Shown: positions 14,317 to 25,197 of the stretch, one piece after another | Layout of the letters: each line of letters starts with the position of its first letter | How positions within the stretch are numbered: position 1 is the first letter of the stretch | Origin: Teredinibacter turnerae | GTDB lineage: Bacteria; Pseudomonadota; Gammaproteobacteria; Pseudomonadales; Cellvibrionaceae | Assembly (NCBI RefSeq): GCF_037935975.1 | Contig: NZ_CP149817.1 | Coordinates: 3,224,001 to 3,288,000, forward strand | Direction: 5' to 3' | Length of the DNA: 64,000 bases | Made by a program: the position numbers and the translations under genes | Notes under the pieces: generated by a model | What the model was told of the DNA's origin: nothing | Database searches by the model: none | The model's input: only the letters and a program-made list of their open reading frames with translations

Positions 14317-15371
14317 AACTCCACCTTGTACTGCTCGAATTCGGGCGTTGACTTACTCACAAAGCCATCGCCATGACGAATAATAAAATAGGCTGGCAAT
14401 CCATGCTTTATAGCAAACGCATAGCCCTTTTCTGGCCCCATGACGTTTATCGCCGTGGCCAGGGCGTCCGCTTCACCAGACGTGGGCGCCACAACAGTAA
14501 TAGAGGCAAGCGCGTGAGTAATCGGCCGGCCTGTGGCCGGATCAATCGTGTGAGAGAATCGCTGCCCGTTTACTTCAAAATAATTGCGATAGTCACCAGA
14601 GGTCGCAAGACCGCCCTTGCCGATTGCAATCGCCTGGCTCACGCCTGTTTTAACCAGGGTAGGCTGCTCTATGCCGATTCGCCAGGGTTTGCCAGCAGGG
14701 TTATTGCCAGACAACATTAGCTCGCCGCCAACCTCTACCATATAATTTTCGATACCATGACTATGCAATAGTTCAGCAACCTCGTCGGCCCCATACCCTT
14801 TAGCAATAGCGGATAGGTCTACATAGACGTCAGCTAAACGGGTTACCTGTCGATGTGCTGCATCCAACTCCACGTGCTCATAACCCACCGTCGCCAGGGC
14901 TGAAGCAATTTTTGCCTCGTCAGGCGCCTTTTCTTCCATTTCATCAGGCCCAAAGCCCCATAAATTCACCAGTGGACCAACCGTAATATCAAACGCGCCT
15001 TCGGTGAACAGGCTAATCTTGCGACTGAGAGTCAGTATGTCGAACAGCTTTTGCGAGACCACCATCGCGGTGCCGACAGGCTCTTGATTGAGCATCGAGA
15101 GCTCCGAGTCGGAAATATAGGTGGACATCACCTGATTGAAATTTTCGAGATCCTTATCGATTTCCATCTGCAACGCAGATTCCGTAATCGTCACAGAGGG
15201 ACCTGCTACTGCCGTGATGTGGTAGGTCGTACCCATGGTGCGCCCCTCCAGGCGCAGCACGCGCTGGTCCGGCGTTTTGCTGCATGCCGCAAGCACAAAA
15301 AAACAAAGCGAGGCCAGTAATACTGGCCTCGCTTTGCTCGATTTGGCTATAAAACGTAATACCAAATTCAT
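14313..15371 (-). CDS. apbE: FAD:protein FMN transferase ApbE, lipoprotein
   Basis: Attaches FMN through phosphodiester to threonine of NqrB and NqrC at the outer face of the membrane. The lipoprotein signal ends in LAAC (Cys30). The catalytic domain opens with GRTMGTTYHI and contains DLSAIAKGYGADEVAELL, GGELMLSG, and the HTIDPATGRPITHA metal/FAD site. The start is placed at ATG 15371, after GGAGG; an ATG nine codons upstream overlaps nqrF. Its location directly after nqrF explains its substrate. Confidence 0.94.
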   Translation of the reverse strand: MNLVLRFIAKSSKARPVLLASLCFFVLAACSKTPDQRVLRLEGRTMGTTYHITAVAGPSVTITESALQMEIDKDLENFNQVMSTYISDSELSMLNQEPVGTAMVVSQKLFDILTLSRKISLFTEGAFDITVGPLVNLWGFGPDEMEEKAPDEAKIASALATVGYEHVELDAAHRQVTRLADVYVDLSAIAKGYGADEVAELLHSHGIENYMVEVGGELMLSGNNPAGKPWRIGIEQPTLVKTGVSQAIAIGKGGLATSGDYRNYFEVNGQRFSHTIDPATGRPITHALASITVVAPTSGEADALATAINVMGPEKGYAFAIKHGLPAYFIIRHGDGFVSKSTPEFEQYKVEL

Positions 15372-15381
15372 ACGGCGGTAG

Positions 15382-16605
15382 TTAGCCTCCGAAGTCATCT
15401 AGCAGAATATTTTCATCTTCCACACCGAGGTCTTTCAGCATCTTAATAACCGCTGCGTTCATCATGGGAGGTCCACACATGTAGTACTCGCAGTCTTCTG
15501 GCGCGGGGTGATCCTTCAGGTAGTTTTCATACAACACATTGTGAATGAAACCTGTATACCCTTCCCAGTTATCTTCCGGTTGTGGATCAGACAAGGCTAC
15601 GTGCCAGACAAAGTTTTCATTTTCCGACGCCAGCTGATCGTATTCTTCTGCGTAAAACATTTCTCGCAGAGAACGCGCGCCATACCAGAACGACATTTTT
15701 CGGTCTGTTTTCAAGCGACGAAGCTGGTCGAAAATATGCGAACGCATCGGCGCCATACCAGCACCACCGCCGATGAAGACCATTTCGTTTTCGGTGTCTT
15801 TCGCAAAAAACTCACCAAACGGCCCATAAACAGTGATCTTATCACCCGGTTTCAGGCTAAACACATACGCCGACATTTTACCTGGCGGTAAACCCTGAGT
15901 ACGGGGGGGAGGCGTCGCAATACGAATGTTGAACTTAACTACGCCTTTTTCTTCAGGATAGTTCGCCATAGAGTATGCGCGAATTACCGGCTCGGTCACC
16001 TTGGACTCCAGCTTGAAAAAACCAAAGTGTTCCCAGTCGCCACGATACTCTTCATCAACGTCAAAATCGGAGAACTTAACGTGGTGAGGCGGGCACTCCA
16101 GCTGAACATAACCGCCAGCACGGAAATCTACGTTTTCGCCCTCAGGCAGACGCAAGGTCAGTTCTTTAATGAATGTAGCAACGTTCGGGTTGGATTCGAC
16201 AGTGCATTCCCACTGCTTAACACCAAACACCTCTTCGTCCACTTCAATTTTCATGTCTTGCTTAACAGCAACCTGACAGCTCAAACGCCAGCCATCGCGC
16301 TCATCACGACGGGTAAAATGCGATTCTTCGGTTGGCAGCATGGAACCGCCGCCTTCGAAAACTTTACATTTACATTGGGCACAAGTACCACCGCCACCGC
16401 AAGCCGAGGCAAGGAAAAGATTGTTCGCCGCAAGGGTTTGCAGCAACTTCCCACCAGCTGGGGTTGTAATGGTTTTTTCGCCATTAATAAGAATGTTGAC
16501 GTCGCCGCTGGCCACCAGTTTGGCGCGAGCACTGAGGATAATCCCCACCAGCGCAAGCACCACAACGGTGAACATGACCACACCAAGGATAATTTCAATA
16601 TTCAT
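15382..16605 (-). CDS. nqrF: Na+-translocating NADH:quinone reductase subunit F
   Basis: Electron entry subunit: oxidises NADH on FAD and passes electrons through a 2Fe-2S centre. There is one N-terminal membrane helix (about residues 4-26), then the ferredoxin domain with Cys69, Cys75, Cys78 and Cys110 ([15 protein letters not shown]). The FAD/NADH reductase domain has [26 protein letters not shown] and the C-terminal [13 protein letters not shown]. At 407 residues it is full length. Confidence 0.97.
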   Translation of the reverse strand: MNIEIILGVVMFTVVVLALVGIILSARAKLVASGDVNILINGEKTITTPAGGKLLQTLAANNLFLASACGGGGTCAQCKCKVFEGGGSMLPTEESHFTRRDERDGWRLSCQVAVKQDMKIEVDEEVFGVKQWECTVESNPNVATFIKELTLRLPEGENVDFRAGGYVQLECPPHHVKFSDFDVDEEYRGDWEHFGFFKLESKVTEPVIRAYSMANYPEEKGVVKFNIRIATPPPRTQGLPPGKMSAYVFSLKPGDKITVYGPFGEFFAKDTENEMVFIGGGAGMAPMRSHIFDQLRRLKTDRKMSFWYGARSLREMFYAEEYDQLASENENFVWHVALSDPQPEDNWEGYTGFIHNVLYENYLKDHPAPEDCEYYMCGPPMMNAAVIKMLKDLGVEDENILLDDFGG

Positions 16606-16626
16606 GTTCTAATTCGTCCTCGCAGC

Positions 16627-17235
16627 TTACAGTGAAATGCCGCCGAATGACATGAAGCCCAACGACATCAAGCCAACAACGATAAAGGTAATACCCAGGC
16701 CTTGCAGCCCTTCAGGTACATCACTGTATTTCATCTTCTCACGGATACCCGCCAGCGCGGTGATCGCCAGAGCCCAACCGAAACCAGAGCCGGTACCAAA
16801 CACAACGCTTTCAGCAAAGTTATAGTCGCGTTCGACCATGAACAAGGATCCACCCAAAATGGCGCAGTTCACTGTGATCAACGGCAGGAAAACCCCAAGG
16901 GCGTTATAGAGCGCGGGCACATAGCGATCCAAAAACATTTCCAGGATCTGTACCAGCGCAGCAATCACACCGATATAAGTGATCAAGCCCAGGAAGCTCA
17001 GGTCAACGTTAGGCAGGCCAGCCCAAGCCAGCGCGCCATCAGCGAGGAAGTAGGTGTAGAGCAGATTGTTAACCGGAACGGTAATAGTCTGTACTACGAC
17101 AACCGCAACACCCAAACCAATCGCTGCATCCACCTTCTTCGACACTGCGAGGAAGGTACACATACCGAGGAAGAACGCCAGCGCCATATTTTCAATAAAT
17201 ACGGAGCGGACAAATAATGCGATCAAATCAGCCAT
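16627..17235 (-). CDS. nqrE: Na+-NQR subunit E
   Basis: Membrane subunit with about six helices (202 residues); with NqrD it forms an antiparallel pair that holds an intramembrane iron centre. The first helices contain [19 protein letters not shown], and a later one has [12 protein letters not shown]; these conserved cysteines bind the iron. The ATG overlaps the nqrD stop by one base. Confidence 0.97.
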   Translation of the reverse strand: MADLIALFVRSVFIENMALAFFLGMCTFLAVSKKVDAAIGLGVAVVVVQTITVPVNNLLYTYFLADGALAWAGLPNVDLSFLGLITYIGVIAALVQILEMFLDRYVPALYNALGVFLPLITVNCAILGGSLFMVERDYNFAESVVFGTGSGFGWALAITALAGIREKMKYSDVPEGLQGLGITFIVVGLMSLGFMSFGGISL

Positions 17236-17894
17236 TACACAGCCTCCCGCGCTTTGGTATTAGGTGCAATTTTGAAGTCAGGTTTTTCAACCTGTTCCTT
17301 CTTGTAAGAGCGGATTGCCCAAATATACAAGCCGATAAGGAAGAATGCGCTTGGTGGCAGTAACAGCAAGCCATTCGCTACATACCAGCCGCCGTTATTC
17401 ACCGTTTGCAGGATATCGACACCCATCAGCGAACCAGAGCCAAACAGCTCACGGACAATTGCCAGAGCGATCAACATCGCGCTGTAGCCAAGGCCATTAC
17501 CGAAACCATCCAGCGCACTGGCAATGGGTGGGTTTTTCATGGCGAACGCTTCTGCACGCCCCATCACAATACAGTTGGTGATAATCAAACCCACAAACAC
17601 CGAGAGCTGCTTACTGATGTCGTAAGCCACCGCTTTCAGGATTTGATCAACCAGGATTACCAACGACGCAATTACCGTCATCTGCGCAATAATCCGAATA
17701 TTGTTGGGAATCTGCTTGCGGATCAGCGACACAAAGAAGTTGGAAAATGTGGTCACTGTCGTTAACGCGATACACATTACCAGGGTCACTTTCATGCTGC
17801 TGGTCACTGCCAGCGCAGAACAAATACCGAGGATCTGTAAACCGATCGGGTTGTTGTCCAGAATCGGCTTGAATAAAAGTTCTTTTGCTTTCAT
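17235..17894 (-). CDS. nqrD: Na+-NQR subunit D
   Basis: Six-helix membrane subunit homologous to NqrE (219 residues). The opening [21 protein letters not shown] and the later [17 protein letters not shown] carry the conserved cysteines of the NqrD/E iron site. It sits 3 bases downstream of nqrC and overlaps nqrE by one base. Confidence 0.97.
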   Translation of the reverse strand: MKAKELLFKPILDNNPIGLQILGICSALAVTSSMKVTLVMCIALTTVTTFSNFFVSLIRKQIPNNIRIIAQMTVIASLVILVDQILKAVAYDISKQLSVFVGLIITNCIVMGRAEAFAMKNPPIASALDGFGNGLGYSAMLIALAIVRELFGSGSLMGVDILQTVNNGGWYVANGLLLLPPSAFFLIGLYIWAIRSYKKEQVEKPDFKIAPNTKAREAV

Positions 17895-17897
17895 GGA

Positions 17898-18674
17898 TTA
17901 GGCCTCCCCTGCTTTCAGGTTTTTCAGGAAGGGACCGTAACCGTCGTCCCCCAGCCAGAATTTCATCATGTGGTCGACGCCCACACTGGTCAAAGTTGCA
18001 CCGGACAAGCCATCAACTTTGTGCTCAGCATCATCGGTGTTAGGACCAACACTACCTTTAATCACAGAAATAGCGACGTCACCGTCTTCATCGTAGATTT
18101 TTTTACCTTCCCACAACGCCTTCCAGCGCGGGTTATCCACTTCGGCACCCAGTCCCGGGGTTTCTTTGTGGTCGTAATAGCCTAAGCCCACGATTGTGTT
18201 GCCATCGCTTTCAACAGCGAGAAAACCGTACAACGTACCCCACAAACCATAACCTGAGACTGGCAGGATCACCGTGCTGAACCCCTTGTCGCCACCTTTT
18301 ACCAAGTAAACCTTGGCAAAGTTTTCGCGCCGGGAAAGATTCGCAACATCCTCTTCTGGCGACAATTCACTGGAGAGTTTCGGATCTTTTGCCGCTTTGC
18401 GCTGGTCGAAAGATGCTGTGTCTATCTCGCTGGTGAATTTACCCGTGTTAAGGTCGACAATTTTCGCTTCAATATCAGAAAACTGGGCCTCTACGCTCTT
18501 ACCGCTGTCATACATACCAGCCGCCATAAGAATATTGCGTTTAAAGTCCATCTGCTTGTTAGCGACCTGAGCAGGCTTCAGCACTACAGAAGCGGTTGAA
18601 ACAACCACCGAGCACACGATACACAGCAACAGCGCGACCGTGATGGTCCTTTTAATCGTATCGTTATTAGCCAC
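17898..18674 (-). CDS. nqrC: Na+-NQR subunit C
   Basis: Periplasmic FMN-bearing subunit with one N-terminal membrane anchor ([20 protein letters not shown]). The flavinylation motif [10 protein letters not shown] lies at residues 221-230; the acceptor is a threonine in it. [20 protein letters not shown] and [12 protein letters not shown] are family blocks. The start codon is GTG at 18674, overlapping the end of nqrB by 8 bases. Confidence 0.96.
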   Translation of the reverse strand: MANNDTIKRTITVALLLCIVCSVVVSTASVVLKPAQVANKQMDFKRNILMAAGMYDSGKSVEAQFSDIEAKIVDLNTGKFTSEIDTASFDQRKAAKDPKLSSELSPEEDVANLSRRENFAKVYLVKGGDKGFSTVILPVSGYGLWGTLYGFLAVESDGNTIVGLGYYDHKETPGLGAEVDNPRWKALWEGKKIYDEDGDVAISVIKGSVGPNTDDAEHKVDGLSGATLTSVGVDHMMKFWLGDDGYGPFLKNLKAGEA

Positions 18675-19872
18675 GTGCTAACCTCCGCTTGATATTGGAT
18701 TGAACAACAAAGTGGTCGATTAGCGGCGCAAACAAATTGCCGAATAAAATCGCCAACATCATGCCTTCAGGGAACGCAGGGTTTACAACCCGTATCGTCA
18801 CGACCATGAAGCCAATCAACGCACCAAACCACCACTTGCCGGCATTGGTCATTGACGCGGATACCGGATCGGTTGCCATGAAAAACAGACCAAACGCATA
18901 GCCACCCAGCACCATATGCCACCAGAACGGCATCGCGAACATAGGATTTGACTCTGCATCACCGGTCGCGTTGTAAATTAGCGTGGTCGCGATCGTGCCC
19001 AAAATCACACCAAACACAATGCGATAAGCCGCAATGCGCGTGACCAGCAACACAGCACCACCAATTAACAAGGCAAGCGTCGATGTTTCACCAATGGAGC
19101 CTGCCATTTTGCCGAAAAAGGCATCCAGCCAGCTCATTTGCGAGTAGAGCGCCGTCATGCCGTCCTGCGCAGCAACGGATAACGCAGTTGCGCCAGAGTA
19201 GCCATCCACAGCAATCCAAACGGTGTTACCGGACATGGATGCAGGGTACGCGAAGAAGAGAAACGCTCGGCCGGTCAACGCCGGGTTGAGGAAGTTTTTA
19301 CCGGTACCACCGAAAACCTCTTTACCCAGCACCACACCGAAGCTGATACCCAGTGCTACCTGCCATAACGGAATGCTCGGCGGACAGGTCAATGCAAATA
19401 GAATCGATGTAACGAAGAAGCCCTCATTGACTTCGTGGCCACGTTTCATGGCGAACAGAACTTCCCAAAACCCACCAACAACAAATACGGTGGCATAAAT
19501 AGGAAGGAAGAAGGTTGCCCCGTAAACGAAGTTATCCCACACGCTGTCGGGATTAAAACCCGAAAGCGCCGCGATAATCGCTCCGCGCCAGCCGTCGATA
19601 CCTGTCGCCCCCATATCGGCAAGAACGGTGTTAGCTTGCCAACCCAGGTTGTACATGCCGTAGAACATCGCGGGGAAAACACACAACCACACCATGATCA
19701 TGACGCGCTTGAGATCGATGCCGTCACGTACGTGAGCAGTGGTTTTGGTCACATCACTGGGTTGATAAAAAATAGTATCTGCGGCTTCGAACAGCGGGTA
19801 CCATTTTTCCAACTTGCCGCCTTTGTGGAAATGCGGCTCGATAGAGTCGAAGAAGTTACGTAAAGCTTTCAT
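18667..19872 (-). CDS. nqrB: Na+-NQR subunit B
   Basis: Ten-helix membrane subunit of 401 residues that carries riboflavin, a covalent FMN and part of the sodium path. The FMN site is Thr229 in [10 protein letters not shown]. Other visible blocks are [40 protein letters not shown] and [17 protein letters not shown]. It follows nqrA by 3 bases. Confidence 0.97.
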   Translation of the reverse strand: MKALRNFFDSIEPHFHKGGKLEKWYPLFEAADTIFYQPSDVTKTTAHVRDGIDLKRVMIMVWLCVFPAMFYGMYNLGWQANTVLADMGATGIDGWRGAIIAALSGFNPDSVWDNFVYGATFFLPIYATVFVVGGFWEVLFAMKRGHEVNEGFFVTSILFALTCPPSIPLWQVALGISFGVVLGKEVFGGTGKNFLNPALTGRAFLFFAYPASMSGNTVWIAVDGYSGATALSVAAQDGMTALYSQMSWLDAFFGKMAGSIGETSTLALLIGGAVLLVTRIAAYRIVFGVILGTIATTLIYNATGDAESNPMFAMPFWWHMVLGGYAFGLFFMATDPVSASMTNAGKWWFGALIGFMVVTIRVVNPAFPEGMMLAILFGNLFAPLIDHFVVQSNIKRRLARG

Positions 19873-19875
19873 GGT

Positions 19876-21213
19876 TTAACCCTCCTTCTCGATACGAGTT
19901 AGGTTATCGCGAAGAATGGGGCCGTACTCATATTTGCCGGAACAAACAAAACTACACAATGCCAGGTCCTCTTCATCCAGTTCCAGGCAGCCCAGTTTCT
20001 GAGCCATTTCAGTATCACCAACAATTAATGAACGGAGCAACTGAGTCGCTAAAATATCGAGCGGCATTACCTGCTCGTAACTGCCGGTGGGCACCATCGC
20101 CCGTTCACTGCCGTTACAGGAAGTAGTGAAATCGTATTTTTTGCCCTTCATAAGGGTAGAAATATAGATCGGCAGCGCTGAAAAGCGCTTCGAGCCTGGC
20201 ACAACGAAATGCATGAACGGACGTTCACGCCCTTCTTCAAGCACCGAGACCTGGTTGTGATAGCGCCCCAGGAATGCGGTCGGGCCATATGCATTGCGAC
20301 CGCCAAAGACCGAACCGGAAATCATTCGGTTTTCGCCAGCCTTAAGTTGCCCAGCGGTCAGCTCTTCAAGGCTTGCGCCCACCAGCGTGCGCACCAACCG
20401 TGGGTTCTCCATTTGCGGGCCACCGAGGGCAACTACGCGCTCTGACGCCAATTCACCAGTGGTGAATAAATCGCCAATCGCCATAACATCCTGATAACCA
20501 ACGCTCCATGACTGACGATCGATACTAACGGGCGCCAGAAAATGCATATGCGTTCCCACGTTACCAGCGGGGTGTACACCACCGAAGGTTTCGTAAGTTG
20601 CAACACTGCTCTGCGGCACCGAAGCACCCTCTGCATGGCAGACGAACAGTTTGCCTTCGGTAAGCTTGCTCAATACCACGAGGCCGTTGATAAAACTCTG
20701 TGGCCGTTCGTTAATAATCAAGGTTGGGTCAGCAGCCAGTGGATTGGTATCCATTGCGCTAACAAAGATTGCGGCAGGCACTGCCTCCAGGGCAGGTGCT
20801 TTGCTGAAAGGACGTGTGCGGATAGCCGCCCACAAACCTGCGTCATTCAGGTTATCAACCACCTGCTGACGTGCCAGATTTGCGAGATCACTTTCACTGT
20901 ACTTCGCGAAAGTTTCAGCTTCGCCACCGTCAACATCAATAACTACAGACTGCAGAACACGCTGATAACCGCGATTAACAGCAGACACAGTCCCTGATGC
21001 CGGTGCAGTGTAGCGCACCCCTTCGGTTTTTTTATCGGTGAACAGGAGTTGCCCTTTCTTAACTTTATCGCCTTCCTGAACAGCCATCGTTGGTTTCATA
21101 CCGTGGTAATCGAAACCTATAACGGCGACAGAGCGAATCGAAGGGCCATCTTCAATGGATTGCCGGGGTTCCCCGGTGATCGGTAAATCCAATCCGCGAC
21201 GGATCTTGATCAT
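19876..21213 (-). CDS. nqrA: Na+-NQR subunit A
   Basis: Cytoplasmic quinone-interacting subunit, first gene of the operon (445 residues). It opens with MIKIRRGLDLPITGEP and carries FDYHGMKPTMAVQEGDKVKKGQLLFTD split over the barrel-sandwich domain. A later block is HFLAPVSIDRQSWSVGYQDV, and the C-terminus has ALCSFVCSGKYEYGPILR. The start is ATG at 21213. The preceding 500 bases contain the operon's likely promoter. Confidence 0.97.
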   Translation of the reverse strand: MIKIRRGLDLPITGEPRQSIEDGPSIRSVAVIGFDYHGMKPTMAVQEGDKVKKGQLLFTDKKTEGVRYTAPASGTVSAVNRGYQRVLQSVVIDVDGGEAETFAKYSESDLANLARQQVVDNLNDAGLWAAIRTRPFSKAPALEAVPAAIFVSAMDTNPLAADPTLIINERPQSFINGLVVLSKLTEGKLFVCHAEGASVPQSSVATYETFGGVHPAGNVGTHMHFLAPVSIDRQSWSVGYQDVMAIGDLFTTGELASERVVALGGPQMENPRLVRTLVGASLEELTAGQLKAGENRMISGSVFGGRNAYGPTAFLGRYHNQVSVLEEGRERPFMHFVVPGSKRFSALPIYISTLMKGKKYDFTTSCNGSERAMVPTGSYEQVMPLDILATQLLRSLIVGDTEMAQKLGCLELDEEDLALCSFVCSGKYEYGPILRDNLTRIEKEG

Positions 21214-21723
21214 ACGTCTTGCCTAGTTTAGAGATTGAGATGAGTTGTTTTTGAAAAAAGAAACACACCGGCGATCTGCGCCGTTGCGTCAATATTCTTA
21301 ACGTCCAGTTCTGCCTTACAGTGAGCCCCCGCATCGCGCGAGCCTTGTGAAATCTGTGCATTCGACATCTGCGGCGTGGATTTCCACCGTCCCGAGAAGC
21401 CCACCAAAAGAATAGTTCATTTCTCGCAGAAACACGGTCTCTCAGTGGCGGGCGTCAGCTGTGATATGGATATCCAGCATAAGGGCGCCCTGAAAAAATC
21501 GCGCCAATTATAAGGATCAGATGGAGTCAACGCCAGTCACATCCGCAAAAAAAAGCATTAACCTGTTGTTTTTACGAACACTTTTTAAGGTAGGACCAAC
21601 ATTGGTCAAAAAGTTATAGCGCTGATCATTTTACAAACACCAATCTTCTATGCTCAGGCTAGATCACCCACAAAACGACCTAAAGGGGATAGAATAGCCG
21701 CCCCTTAACCAAAGCTTGATGTA
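21214..21723. promoter_or_regulatory. Divergent control region between nqrA and mfd
   Basis: This 510-base stretch has no gene. On the minus strand a TATAAT lies at 21507-21512 with only a weak -35 (TGGCGT) 17 bases upstream, a candidate nqr promoter. That would give the operon a leader of about 290 bases. GACCAA and TTGGTC (21594-21607) form a perfect inverted repeat nearer mfd, which could be an operator. Both are sequence-based guesses. Confidence 0.35.
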
Positions 21724-24700
21724 ATGAAAGACGCCACGTTCCTACCAGAAACCCCCACAAAACCCAATGATAAACGCAGCTGGGGCCATCTGATCGGCTC
21801 ATCTGGAGCCGCACTCTCAATTGTGGAATCGGCACAGAAGTTTTCTGGCAACTGCGTTGTAGTGGCGCCGGACATGGCTACCGCGGAAATATTTAAAAGC
21901 GACATCGAGGTATTGCAAAAGGGTCGCAACAATGGGCGCAAAGTTTACCTGTTTAACGATTGGGAAACACTCCCCTACGACAGTTTTTCTCCCCACCAGG
22001 ACATCATTTCAGAGCGAATGCGGTGTTTGTATCACCTGCATGCGAGCGACAATTGCATCATAATTGTTGCATCTTCGACACTCTTGCAGCGTTTGCCCCC
22101 GACCGACTTTATCCTAAGTCACAGCCTGGTGCTGAAAGTTAATGACCAGTTGGATCGAGAAGAATTTCGCCATCATTTAACCAATTCAGGATACACCAGC
22201 GTAGACACCGTATACCAGCACGGCGAATTTGCTGTGCGTGGTGCATTAATTGATGTATACCCTATGGGAAGCCGCGCAGCTTATCGCATCGAACTTTTTG
22301 ATGACAGCGTAGACTCCCTGCGCGAGTTCGACCCGGAAACCCAGCGCACCATCACCCAAGTTGATAGCATCGAGCTATTGCCCGGAAAGGAATTTCCCTT
22401 CGATAAAGCTGGAATCAACAGTTTCAAAAGCCGTTGGCATGAAACCTTTGACGTAGACCACAGCGCTTGCCCTGTCTATCAGGATATCAGCTCGGGACTA
22501 TCCCCCGCAGGGGTTGAATATTACCTGCCATTGTTTTTTGATGAGACGGCGACACTGTTCGACTACCTGGCCGACGCCCCGGAAAAAACCTTGCTGTTTG
22601 TCCACGAGACTGTGCCGCAAGCCATCGAAAACCATTGGAAAGATATAGAAAACCGCTATGCCAGCCGCAATGGTGACCGCGAGCGACCTATTCTTCCAAC
22701 CCACCGGGCATTCCATCCAGTCAACGCGCTCTATAGTGCGATGAAACCCTACCCAAGAGTTACCTTACATAATCAAGCGATAGTAGAAAGTAAAGGAAGC
22801 GCCAATATAAATTTTAATGCGCCGCCGGCACTTAGCGTAGACAGCAAAGCAAACAACCCGTTGCACCTCCTAGAAGCCTTCCTGAACAAGACAGAAAAGC
22901 GGGTGCTTTTTTGTGCAGAGAGCTCAGGCCGCAAAGAAACATTAAAAGAACAGCTGAAAAAAATTGGGGTGCGCCCGGAAGAATCAGATTCAGTGTTCAG
23001 CTTCCTCGAAAGCCAGCCGAAAATTGCAATTACCGTAGCACAGCTCGACAACACCATTAACTGTCAACAGCCAGGCTTTATTTTGATTGCTGAACAGCAA
23101 CTGTTCGGCAACCGCGTACAACAAAGGCGTCGGCGCAGTAAAAACGCGGAAGACCCCGACAATATTATTAAGAATCTCACCGAGCTGAAGCTCGATGCTC
23201 CCGTAGTACATCTGGACCACGGTGTCGGTCGCTATAAAGGCCTGCAAACAATCGAGCACGACGGCCAGGCTGATGAGTTCCTGGTTTTGGCTTATGCAGA
23301 CGACACCAGGCTCTATGTGCCTGTTGCCAACCTGCACATGATCAGTCGTTACAGCGGCGCGGACCCGGCACTGGCACCACTTCACCGGCTTGGCAGCGAG
23401 ACCTGGCAAAAAGCGAAGCGCAAAGCCGCCGAACAAATTCGGGATGTCGCAGCGGAATTGCTCGAGATTTATGCGAAGCGGAAGGCGCGACAAGGCTTCA
23501 GTTACGACAATCCAAAAGAAGTCTACGATCAGTTTGCCGCCGGCTTCCCCTTCGAAGAAACACCAGACCAGCAAACAGCCATTCGCGCAGTGCGCGACGA
23601 TATGCTCTCAGCGCAACCTATGGATCGCCTGGTCTGCGGCGACGTCGGCTTCGGAAAAACAGAAGTTGCCATGCGCGCGGCATTTATTGCTGTGCAAAAC
23701 AGTAAGCAGGTTGCGGTGCTGGTGCCCACAACACTGCTGGCACAACAGCACTTCGACAACTTTAAGGATAGATTCGCAGAGTGGCCAGTTAATATCGAAG
23801 TCGTCTCCCGTTTTCGCAGCCAAAAAGAACTCACCAGCGTACAGCAGCGACTTGAGCAAGGCAGCGTCGACATACTCATTGGCACGCATAAATTGATACA
23901 AGGAGACTTCAAGTATCCCAACCTGGGACTGGTGATTATCGATGAAGAGCATCGCTTTGGGGTGCGACAGAAAGAAGCCCTGAAGGCATTGCGGACAGAA
24001 GTCGATATTTTGACCCTGACAGCAACACCGATTCCACGCACACTTAATATGTCGATGAATGGCATTCGCGACCTTTCGATTATTGCCACACCGCCCGCTA
24101 AGCGGCTATCGGTAAAAACCTTCGTGCGAGAGAGTGACGATAACCTGATAAAAGAAGCGATCCTGCGCGAGATTTTACGGGGTGGGCAGGTTTACTTTCT
24201 CCACAACGAGGTTAAAAGCATCGACCGGCGTGCGCAGGAAATACAGGCGCTGGTGCCCGAAGCACGTATCGGTATCGGCCACGGTCAAATGCGCGAGCGA
24301 GAGCTGGAAAATGTGATGTCCGACTTCTATCACAAGCGCTTTAACATCTTAGTCAGCACCACGATTATCGAAACCGGGATTGATGTTCCCACAGCGAACA
24401 CCATCGTCATTGAGCGGGCAGACAAGTTCGGCCTGGCCCAGCTTCACCAATTGCGAGGACGTGTTGGGCGCTCGCACCATCAGGCTTACGCCTATCTGAT
24501 GACGCCCAATAAAAAAGCCATGACCAACGACGCGCTCAAGCGCCTCGAGGCCATCGCGGAAGCGCAAGATCTGGGTGCAGGCTTTACTCTCGCCTCCCAC
24601 GACCTGGAAATTCGCGGTGCTGGTGAGCTACTCGGCGATGAGCAGAGCGGGCAAATGCAGGCCATCGGCTTTTCGCTTTACATGGATATGCTCGAGCGGG

Positions 24701-25197
24701 CGGTGAAAGCGATTCAAGAGGGTAAAACAATCGACCTGGACCAGCCGGAACAGCAAGGCGTCGAAATCAATCTGCGCATCCCGGCGCTGATCCCAGACGA
24801 CTACCTGCCCGATGTCCACACGCGCTTGATATTATACAAACGCATCGCCTCGGTAAAAGACGAAGCCAACCTCAACGAGCTCCAAGTTGAGATGATAGAC
24901 CGCTTTGGGCTACTGCCCGAACCATTGAAAAATTTGTTCCGCCAGACGCAGATACGCTTCCAGGCAGAACAAATGGGTATTACCAAGGTCGAAGCCAGCA
25001 GGCAGGGTGGCCGCCTCGAGTTCGCCAGCCAGACTCAGGTCGATCCGCTTACAATTGTTAAGCTGGTTCAAAAAATGCCACAACATTTCCGACTCGACGG
25101 CGCAAACCATTTAAAATTCAGCTTCGACATGGAAACCCCTGAAGAGCGCTTGCACCAGGTAACCCATGTACTTACTCAATTACAACAGGCCAGTTAA
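21724..25197 (+). CDS. mfd: Transcription-repair coupling factor Mfd
   Basis: Removes RNA polymerase stalled at DNA damage and recruits UvrA. Visible are the UvrB-like N-terminus, with DWETLPYDSFSPHQDIISER and VRGALIDVYPMGS, and the CarD-like RNA-polymerase-binding domain (VVHLDHGVGRYKGLQ). The motor has Walker A GDVGFGKTEVAMRAAF, DEEHRFGV, LTATPIPRTLNMS and the TRG region. The C-terminal regulatory domain ends at residue 1157, the usual size. Its stop overlaps the next start by one base. Confidence 0.97.
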   Translation: MKDATFLPETPTKPNDKRSWGHLIGSSGAALSIVESAQKFSGNCVVVAPDMATAEIFKSDIEVLQKGRNNGRKVYLFNDWETLPYDSFSPHQDIISERMRCLYHLHASDNCIIIVASSTLLQRLPPTDFILSHSLVLKVNDQLDREEFRHHLTNSGYTSVDTVYQHGEFAVRGALIDVYPMGSRAAYRIELFDDSVDSLREFDPETQRTITQVDSIELLPGKEFPFDKAGINSFKSRWHETFDVDHSACPVYQDISSGLSPAGVEYYLPLFFDETATLFDYLADAPEKTLLFVHETVPQAIENHWKDIENRYASRNGDRERPILPTHRAFHPVNALYSAMKPYPRVTLHNQAIVESKGSANINFNAPPALSVDSKANNPLHLLEAFLNKTEKRVLFCAESSGRKETLKEQLKKIGVRPEESDSVFSFLESQPKIAITVAQLDNTINCQQPGFILIAEQQLFGNRVQQRRRRSKNAEDPDNIIKNLTELKLDAPVVHLDHGVGRYKGLQTIEHDGQADEFLVLAYADDTRLYVPVANLHMISRYSGADPALAPLHRLGSETWQKAKRKAAEQIRDVAAELLEIYAKRKARQGFSYDNPKEVYDQFAAGFPFEETPDQQTAIRAVRDDMLSAQPMDRLVCGDVGFGKTEVAMRAAFIAVQNSKQVAVLVPTTLLAQQHFDNFKDRFAEWPVNIEVVSRFRSQKELTSVQQRLEQGSVDILIGTHKLIQGDFKYPNLGLVIIDEEHRFGVRQKEALKALRTEVDILTLTATPIPRTLNMSMNGIRDLSIIATPPAKRLSVKTFVRESDDNLIKEAILREILRGGQVYFLHNEVKSIDRRAQEIQALVPEARIGIGHGQMRERELENVMSDFYHKRFNILVSTTIIETGIDVPTANTIVIERADKFGLAQLHQLRGRVGRSHHQAYAYLMTPNKKAMTNDALKRLEAIAEAQDLGAGFTLASHDLEIRGAGELLGDEQSGQMQAIGFSLYMDMLERAVKAIQEGKTIDLDQPEQQGVEINLRIPALIPDDYLPDVHTRLILYKRIASVKDEANLNELQVEMIDRFGLLPEPLKNLFRQTQIRFQAEQMGITKVEASRQGGRLEFASQTQVDPLTIVKLVQKMPQHFRLDGANHLKFSFDMETPEERLHQVTHVLTQLQQAS

